From contig JAJPZD010000287.1 in the NCBI GenBank assembly GCA_021204605.1, forward strand, positions 1 to 9,417: a stretch of DNA of 9,417 nucleotides, read 5' to 3'. This stretch comes from Prevotella sp. (GTDB lineage Bacteria > Bacteroidota > Bacteroidia > Bacteroidales > Bacteroidaceae). Position 1 is the stretch's first letter. Each line of letters begins with the position of its first letter. The position numbers and the translations under genes were made by a program. Shown here one piece after another: positions 4,461 through 9,417 of the stretch. The notes beneath the pieces are model-generated. The model saw only the letters and a list, made by a program, of their open reading frames with translations, searched no databases and was not told the DNA's origin.

Positions 4461-6758
4461 TTAGAACGTGCCTATACCTTCTTTGATTTTCTGGACGTAA
4501 GCGTCGAGGACGGCGACGGAGACGATGTTGACGACATCACGGACACTGCACTCAAAGTCGGTGAAATGTATAGGTTTGTTAAGTCCCATTTGGATAGGGC
4601 CGATAATCTCCACGTCGTTGTCAACGCTCTGTAGCAGTTTGTATATGTTGTTAGCGCAACTAAGGTTGGGGAAAACGAGAGTGTTCACCTCTTTACCTTT
4701 CAGGCGAGAGAATGGGTATTTTTCATCCCTCAGTTTGCTGTTGAGTGCGAAATTGACCTGCATCTCCCCGTCGATGGCAAGGTGAGGATAACGCTTTTGG
4801 AGCTCCTCGACGGCGGCGTGGACAACGGTAGGACTGCCAGAGTCGTCAGTACCGAAGTTGGAGTAGCTAATCATCGCCATTTTCGGCTCCTCGTTGAAGA
4901 ACCTTACGGCAGAGGCGCTCATGCGCGCGATGTCGATAAGCACGTCGGTATCAGGGCGGCGGTTGATAAGCGTATCAGAGATATAGTAAACATTCTTACC
5001 TGTGTTGATGATGTGCATAGTGGCGAAGTTTTTGTAGCCAGGTTGGATACCGATAACTTCTTTTGCGACCTTGATAGTATTGGAATATTTGGTGTAAAGA
5101 CCGGTGATGAATGCGTCTGCATCGCCTGTCTCAACCATCATCATGCCGAAATAGTTGCGCTCGAACATTTTATCGTTGGCCTCTTGGAACGTGTAGCCCT
5201 GTCGTTGACGTTTGTCTGCCAAAATTTTTGCGTAGCGCTCACGGCGCTCACTCTGGTTGTCATGGCGCAGGTTTACAATCTCAACACCGTCAAGGCTCAA
5301 TTCCAGTTCTTTAGCCAATTTCTCTATACGCTCGTCATTACCCAAAAGGATAGGGTAGCAGATACCCTCGTTCTTGGCCTGCACAGCAGCTTTGAGCATG
5401 GTGGGGTGTGTGCCCTCTGCGAATACCACACGTTGTGGGTGTTTACGTGCGGTGTCGTATAATTTCTGTGTAAGTTTCGATTCCTGGCCGAGCATTTCAC
5501 GCAACTTGTTCTTGTATGCCTCCCAGTCGGTTATCGTCGTGCGTGCTACGCCACTCTTTATTGCAGCTTGAGCTACGGCAGCGGACACCTCTGTGATAAG
5601 ACGCGGGTCAACAGGTTTCGGAATGAAGTAAGAAGGGCCGAAAGTAAGGTTGTTGACATGATAGACATCGTTGACAACATCGGGAACAGGCTGTTTGGCG
5701 AGGTCGGCGATAGCGTTTACGGCTGCCATCTTCATCTCCTCGTTGATGGCAGAGGCATGCACGTCGAGTGCGCCCCTGAAGATATACGGGAAGCCGATGA
5801 CGTTGTTGATCTGGTTGGGATAGTCAGAGCGGCCGGTACTCATGAGCACGTCAGGACGGCTCTCCATTGCATCCTCGAAAGAGATTTCGGGAACAGGGTT
5901 TGCCAAAGCGAACACGATAGGTTGGTCGGCCATGGAGCGTACCATATCTTTGGTGAGGATGTTGCCCTTAGACAGACCGACGAAAACGTCAGCCCCCTTG
6001 ACGGCCTCTGCGAGGGTGTGTATATCCTTACGTGTGGTTGCGAACAGTTTTTTCTGTTCGTTCAGGCCCTGACGGTCGGCCGTGATGACACCTTTAGAGT
6101 CGATCATCACGATATTCTCTTTCTTTGCGCCGAGAGCCATGTACAGTTTTGTACATGATATAGCTGCTGCGCCGGCACCGCTGACAACGATTTTCACTTT
6201 ATCTATTTTCTTGCCGTTCACCTCGAGGGCATTTTTCAGACCAGCGGCGGAGATGATAGCCGTGCCGTGCTGGTCATCGTGCATTACAGGGATATCGAGG
6301 GTCTTTTTCAGGCGTTCCTCGATGTAGAAACATTCTGGAGCCTTGATATCCTCAAGGTTGATACCACCGAAAGTAGGTGCTATCCTTTCCACTGTCTCGC
6401 AGAATTTCTCCGGGTCTTTCTCGTTAATCTCAATGTCAAACACATCGATACCGCCATAGATCTTGAAGAGAAGCCCTTTACCCTCCATGACAGGCTTACC
6501 GCTCATTGCGCCGATGTCGCCAAGTCCGAGCACTGCCGTACCATTACTTATTACGGCGACGAGGTTACCTTTTGATGTGTACTTATAAGCGTCATCGCCA
6601 TCCTTTTGGATTTCGAGACACGGAAACGCTACGCCAGGTGAGTACGCCAGACTGAGGTCAGTCTGTGTACTGTACGGTTTTGTCGGTTTTACTTCAATTT
6701 TTCCCGGTTTACCACTCAAGTGATATTCAAGAGCGGCTTCTTTTGTGATTTTTACCAT
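4461..6758 (-). CDS. maeB: NADP-dependent malic enzyme with C-terminal phosphotransacetylase-like domain
   Basis: The enzyme oxidatively decarboxylates malate to pyruvate and CO2, normally with NADP+, in the cytoplasm. At 765 residues it matches the length of the MaeB hybrid class. The malic half (about 1-430) shows DLSLAYSPGVA (34-44), GNLVAVISNGTAVLGLGDIG (64-83), metal-site region EDIKAPECF (136-144), HDDQHGTA (160-167), the nucleotide-fold glycines GAGAAA (194-199), ALANPVPE (284-291) and STGRSDYPNQINNVIGFP (307-324). The C-terminal part from about residue 435 is phosphotransacetylase-like (RVVFAEGTHPTMLKAAVQAK near 443-462). In MaeB proteins this part is thought to be regulatory, sensing acetyl-CoA, rather than catalytic. 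The start is ATG 6758 because the longer frame from TTG 6845 begins in the promoter and adds an unrelated hydrophobic tail. A divergent tetR gene lies upstream, and a hairpin follows the stop. Confidence 0.97.
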   Translation of the reverse strand: MVKITKEAALEYHLSGKPGKIEVKPTKPYSTQTDLSLAYSPGVAFPCLEIQKDGDDAYKYTSKGNLVAVISNGTAVLGLGDIGAMSGKPVMEGKGLLFKIYGGIDVFDIEINEKDPEKFCETVERIAPTFGGINLEDIKAPECFYIEERLKKTLDIPVMHDDQHGTAIISAAGLKNALEVNGKKIDKVKIVVSGAGAAAISCTKLYMALGAKKENIVMIDSKGVITADRQGLNEQKKLFATTRKDIHTLAEAVKGADVFVGLSKGNILTKDMVRSMADQPIVFALANPVPEISFEDAMESRPDVLMSTGRSDYPNQINNVIGFPYIFRGALDVHASAINEEMKMAAVNAIADLAKQPVPDVVNDVYHVNNLTFGPSYFIPKPVDPRLITEVSAAVAQAAIKSGVARTTITDWEAYKNKLREMLGQESKLTQKLYDTARKHPQRVVFAEGTHPTMLKAAVQAKNEGICYPILLGNDERIEKLAKELELSLDGVEIVNLRHDNQSERRERYAKILADKRQRQGYTFQEANDKMFERNYFGMMMVETGDADAFITGLYTKYSNTIKVAKEVIGIQPGYKNFATMHIINTGKNVYYISDTLINRRPDTDVLIDIARMSASAVRFFNEEPKMAMISYSNFGTDDSGSPTVVHAAVEELQKRYPHLAIDGEMQVNFALNSKLRDEKYPFSRLKGKEVNTLVFPNLSCANNIYKLLQSVDNDVEIIGPIQMGLNKPIHFTDFECSVRDVVNIVSVAVLDAYVQKIKEGIGTF

Positions 6759-6817
6759 AGGACGAATGTTTTCTTGTTTTATAGTATTACTAATAAAATT
6801 TCGCATAAAAAGCCATG

Positions 6818-6845
6818 CAAATATAATAAAAATTAGCGTAAACAA
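6818..6845 (-). promoter_or_regulatory. Candidate maeB promoter
   Basis: On the minus strand, TTG (6845-6843, within TTTG) is followed by 17 bases and TATATTTG (6825-6818), which fits TAnnTTTG. The spacing is slightly short of the usual 19 or so bases. Transcription would begin near 6811, giving a leader of about 50 bases and placing the longer TTG-initiated maeB frame outside the transcript. Confidence 0.6.
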
Positions 6846-6876
6846 AGATATTTTTTTAAATAAATCACTATCTTTG
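6843..6876. repeat. Inverted repeat CAAAGATA/TATCTTTG in the maeB-tetR divergent region
   Basis: The perfect 8-bp arms CAAAGATA (6843-6850) and TATCTTTG (6869-6876) flank 18 A/T-rich bases. The left arm, read on the minus strand, contains the maeB -33 TTG. The right arm, on the plus strand, is the tetR -7 element. A protein bound here could control both genes. However, both arms are promoter consensus sequences, so the symmetry may be a by-product. Confidence 0.5.
6869..6876 (+). promoter_or_regulatory. -7 element of the tetR promoter
   Basis: TATCTTTG matches TAnnTTTG exactly and ends 16 bases before the tetR ATG, so the leader would be only about 10 bases. No clear TTG is seen at the -33 position, where the sequence is a run of T. 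The element is placed by consensus alone. Confidence 0.55.
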
Positions 6877-6892
6877 CAGAAAATAACAATTT

Positions 6893-7546
6893 ATGCGTCA
6901 AATTGGTAATACGACAGCCTACCGTGAAAGTTTAAGACAGAAAATCCTTGAGGCGGCGATACCGCTTTTCAAGAAAAACGGGGTACGTGCTGTCAAGATG
7001 GATGATATTGCCAATGTGCTTGGTATTTCGAAGCGCACGTTATATGAGCTGTATAACGACAAGGAAGATTTGCTTGTGGAGTGTATAAAGTTTGAATCTG
7101 ACATGAGGACGAAGAAGATAACTGAGTATGCAGAGACACAGGAGAACGAGATGAACATAATCACATACGCTTTGAAGCTTAGGCTGGATGACCTTACAGC
7201 AACCAATGCACAATTTTTCACTGACCTGCACAAGTATTCAAAGATAGTAGCATTAGTTCAGGAGAACAAAGAAAAACAAAGGGAAAACACATCAAAATTC
7301 ATCAAGAGGTGTATTGAGCATGGATATTTCAGGGACGACCTTAATTATGACATCGTTGACTGTATGTCAGATGCGGCGATGGACTATGTTATGCAAAATA
7401 AAATATACCAGAAATACTCATGGAAAGAGATAATATACACCTTCATGGTTCTTCACATGCGTGGTTGCTGTACAGAAGAAGGGTATAAGTTCTTGCATGA
7501 CATTGTAGAAGAATTTATCAATAATGAGAACTCGAAGAATTTTTAA
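6893..7546 (+). CDS. TetR/AcrR-family transcriptional regulator
   Basis: This 217-residue protein has a clear TetR DNA-binding head: helix one RQKILEAAIPLFKKNG (15-30), then VKMDDIANVLGISKRTLYELY (34-54), the helix-turn-helix, followed by NDKEDLL (55-61). The rest (about 65-217) is helical and divergent, as is usual for the ligand-binding and dimerisation part, so the ligand cannot be named. TetR proteins mostly repress neighbouring or their own genes. It is divergent from maeB with 134 bases between the two starts, and that gap carries an 8-bp inverted repeat overlapping both promoters. maeB and tetR itself are therefore the natural candidate targets. No efflux pump gene is adjacent. The ATG is the first in frame and lies just after a TAnnTTTG element. 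The gene converges on ispE, 66 bases away. Confidence 0.93.
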   Translation: MRQIGNTTAYRESLRQKILEAAIPLFKKNGVRAVKMDDIANVLGISKRTLYELYNDKEDLLVECIKFESDMRTKKITEYAETQENEMNIITYALKLRLDDLTATNAQFFTDLHKYSKIVALVQENKEKQRENTSKFIKRCIEHGYFRDDLNYDIVDCMSDAAMDYVMQNKIYQKYSWKEIIYTFMVLHMRGCCTEEGYKFLHDIVEEFINNENSKNF

Positions 7547-7612
7547 ATTGAAAACTGGGAATTGGAAGTCATTCTGTTTGTTGTGATTTTCAAATAATGA
7601 AGATGATTCCAA

Positions 7613-8443
7613 TTAAACGATTGCGGTGAAACATTCGGGGAATGTCTCGGCAAGGTTGGATAGTGGGGTATGGAAGATGCCGAACAGTGCGCTGCCGCTA
7701 CCACTCATGGCGGCATAGAGAGCGCCAAGGGAATACAGTTTTTGTTTTATTTTCGCAATTTCAGGATGAGAGAACATCACGCTCTGTTCAAAATCGTTAA
7801 ACAATTCATATTTCCACGTCTCAATAGGTTGCATGACAATGTCGCGACAACATTTAACAGTTTTTTTAGGGGAGACAAGAGAGAAAGCCTCTTTGGTGCT
7901 TATTGCAAAGGGTGGTTTCACTATGGCGATTGAGAAATCACTTAAATCAATGTCAACTGGTTCGAGCTGTTCCCCGATGCCTGTGGCGTATGAGGGAACA
8001 GGGTTGATGAAGAAAGCGCAGTCAGCACCTAATTTAGACGCAACTTGTTGCATTTCAGCAACAGACATATTCAAGTTAAACAATTTGTTTAATGAAGTAA
8101 TAGTGAAGGCGCAATCAGAAGAACCACCGCCCAATCCAGCTTGCGTTGGGATGTTTTTAGTAAGAGTTATGTTTACATCAGTTAAAAAAGAAGGGAAACA
8201 TTTTTTCAGCAAGTTATATGCCTTTACCACAAGATTGATATTCGTATCACATTCGATGTTGATACCATTTACGCAAAGAGAACATGGATGAGCTTGTGTA
8301 ATGTCAATTTCTGTTTTTCTTATATTCAGTACATCTTTTAAATTGACAGGATAGAACACTGTCTCAAGGTTGTGGTAACCGTCGGAACGTTTGCTTACCA
8401 CATTAAGGCCCAAGTTTATTTTTGCACAAGGATATTCGAACAT
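7613..8443 (-). CDS. ispE: 4-diphosphocytidyl-2-C-methyl-D-erythritol kinase
   Basis: IspE phosphorylates the 2-hydroxyl of CDP-methylerythritol using ATP, the fourth step of the MEP route to isopentenyl diphosphate, in the cytoplasm. This 276-residue GHMP-family protein is of normal length. It shows the N-terminal AKINLGLNVVSKRSDGYHNL (7-26) with the conserved Lys8, the ATP-binding glycine motif PTQAGLGGGSSD (99-110), LGADCAFFI (138-146) with the catalytic Asp141, and the C-terminal AAMSGSGSALFGIF (244-257). It converges with tetR, with no convincing terminator in the 66-base gap, and is divergent from dnaB. A poor promoter match, TATATTTT, lies on the minus strand at 8467-8460. Nothing about the gene is unusual. 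Confidence 0.97.
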   Translation of the reverse strand: MFEYPCAKINLGLNVVSKRSDGYHNLETVFYPVNLKDVLNIRKTEIDITQAHPCSLCVNGINIECDTNINLVVKAYNLLKKCFPSFLTDVNITLTKNIPTQAGLGGGSSDCAFTITSLNKLFNLNMSVAEMQQVASKLGADCAFFINPVPSYATGIGEQLEPVDIDLSDFSIAIVKPPFAISTKEAFSLVSPKKTVKCCRDIVMQPIETWKYELFNDFEQSVMFSHPEIAKIKQKLYSLGALYAAMSGSGSALFGIFHTPLSNLAETFPECFTAIV

Positions 8444-8487
8444 GTTAATAAGTTGATATAAAATATAACTATTTTTGATATTCTAAA

Positions 8488-8520
8488 TTGTATGATAATG
8501 GAGAATAATATGTAATTTTG
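8488..8520 (+). promoter_or_regulatory. Candidate dnaB promoter
   Basis: TTG (8488-8490), 22 bases, then TAATTTTG (8513-8520) fits the Bacteroidetes pattern with slightly long spacing. The leader before the dnaB ATG would be about 55 bases and is very AT-rich. The rest of the 139-base ispE-dnaB gap shows no other clear signal. Confidence 0.5.
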
Positions 8521-8582
8521 CATTAATTAGTTTTCATCTGTACATAAATTAGAGATAGTTACAAAAACACATTATATTAAGT

Positions 8583-9417
8583 ATGCCGCAAAAAAAGAAC
8601 AATGCGAAGATAGACAACGAATATGCGCATATCCAGCCCCAAGCCGTGGATATAGAACGGCTTGTTTTAGGAGCATTGATGATAGACAAGGATGCGTTCT
8701 CGGTAGTAAGTGAGATATTGCGTCCTGAGACATTCTATGAGCCACATCACCAGAACATATACAAGGCCGTGCAGAGCCTGAACATGTCAGAGAATCCAGT
8801 AGATATAATGACAGTGATAGAGGAATTGAAGCGGCAAGGCACGTTGGAGGAAATAGGAGGTCCGACCTACATCATGGATTTGAGTTCTCATGTGGCATCG
8901 TCTGCACACATTGAGTACCATGCGAAGATATTGGCGCAGAAGTTCTTGGCACGCCAGTTGATTTCATTTGCCGGTGTTATAGAGACGAAGGCTTTTGACG
9001 AGACTGTTGACGTGGACGAACTGATGCAGGAGGCAGAGGGCTCTTTGTTTGAGTTGTCGCAGAAAAACATGCGCAAGGACTACACCCCGATAGAACCAGT
9101 TATCAAGGAAGCGATTGGGATAATGCAGAATGCCGCATCCAATGAAGGAGGACTGACAGGTTTGCCGACAGGATATGGCAAGTTGGATGATTACACCGCA
9201 GGCTGGCAGAAGAGTGATTTGATAATTATCGCGGGGCGGCCGGCAATGGGAAAGACATCCTTCGCCTTGTCGCTTGCGAAGAATGTCGCTGTTGACAACA
9301 ATCGTCCGATAGCCTTTTTCTCTCTTGAGATGAACAATGTGCAGTTGGTGAATCGTCTTATATCCAATGTCTGTGAGATAGACGGCAAGAAGATACTTAG
9401 CGGACAGTTGGATGATG
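8583..9417 (+). CDS. dnaB: Replicative DNA helicase DnaB, 3' end outside window
   Basis: DnaB is the hexameric 5'-3' helicase that unwinds DNA at the replication fork. The first 278 residues are visible with no stop before the window end; full DnaB proteins are usually about 450-520 residues. The N-terminal collar domain (about 20-120) begins PQAVDIERLVLGALMID (19-35) and includes FYEPHHQNIYKA (51-62). A helical linker follows around 165-185. The RecA-type ATPase domain starts with GLTGLPTGYGKLDDYTAGWQ (190-209). It contains Walker A GRPAMGKTS (218-226) and the H1a motif FFSLEM (245-250), whose glutamate (E249) is catalytic in this family. Walker B and the DNA-binding loops lie outside, and whether an intein interrupts the gene later cannot be seen. 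The ATG at 8583 gives the standard N-terminus. Confidence 0.97.
   Translation, partial: MPQKKNNAKIDNEYAHIQPQAVDIERLVLGALMIDKDAFSVVSEILRPETFYEPHHQNIYKAVQSLNMSENPVDIMTVIEELKRQGTLEEIGGPTYIMDLSSHVASSAHIEYHAKILAQKFLARQLISFAGVIETKAFDETVDVDELMQEAEGSLFELSQKNMRKDYTPIEPVIKEAIGIMQNAASNEGGLTGLPTGYGKLDDYTAGWQKSDLIIIAGRPAMGKTSFALSLAKNVAVDNNRPIAFFSLEMNNVQLVNRLISNVCEIDGKKILSGQLDD

Noticed and set aside
4782..6158. Plus-strand open frames of 226 (4782-5462) and 196 (5568-6158) codons opposite maeB
   Set aside because: Both are antisense to well-supported maeB coding sequence and resemble no protein family I know.
6759..6845. N-terminal extension of MaeB from a TTG codon at 6845, with a hydrophobic tail
   Set aside because: It overlaps the predicted maeB promoter and is absent from the normal MaeB plan; the ATG at 6758 gives the usual N-terminus and length.
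7560..7614. Inverted AATTGGAA/TTCCAATT between tetR and ispE
   Set aside because: The 8-bp arms are 39 bases apart with no T run and no continuous stem, so it is unlikely to be a terminator for either converging gene.

Overview
The window looks like chromosomal DNA of a Bacteroidales bacterium, probably Prevotellaceae. The evidence is Bacteroidetes-type promoters (TTG about 17-22 bases ahead of TAnnTTTG), AT-rich leaders without clear Shine-Dalgarno sequences, and protein families typical of that group. The genus assignment is an inference. I see no rRNA, tRNA, CRISPR array, insertion sequence or phage gene.

Region 1 (1-3974, all minus strand) reads as one operon starting at a well-formed promoter near 3970. 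In transcription order it holds a DUF362-family lipoprotein, tatA, tatC, a membrane polyferredoxin and, cut by the window edge, an aldo/keto reductase with a Tat lipoprotein signal. The polyferredoxin joins a NapH-like membrane half to a NapG-like ferredoxin half, with a twin-arginine segment between them. The first four genes are packed with a 13-base gap, a 1-base overlap and an 8-base overlap. The operon thus encodes part of the Tat export machinery together with two apparent Tat substrates. The combined layout suggests an electron route from the cytoplasm or quinone pool to periplasmic redox proteins. Its substrate is unknown and it is the most interesting part of the window.

Region 2 (3997-4460) carries a small minus-strand reading frame of 78 codons whose stop overlaps the ATG of a 34-codon frame. 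A slippery-type heptamer, A AAT TTA, sits in the correct frame just before the stop, so the pair may be one frameshifted gene, a coupled pair or a decaying remnant. A perfect 11-bp hairpin separates it from the upstream malic enzyme gene.

Region 3 (4461-7546) has a full-length NADP-type malic enzyme (maeB) on the minus strand and a divergent TetR-family regulator on the plus strand. They share a 134-base promoter region containing an inverted TATCTTTG pair.

Region 4 (7547-9417) has ispE (MEP isoprenoid pathway) on the minus strand, converging with tetR, and the first 278 codons of dnaB (replicative helicase) on the plus strand, divergent from ispE. These are ordinary core genes.
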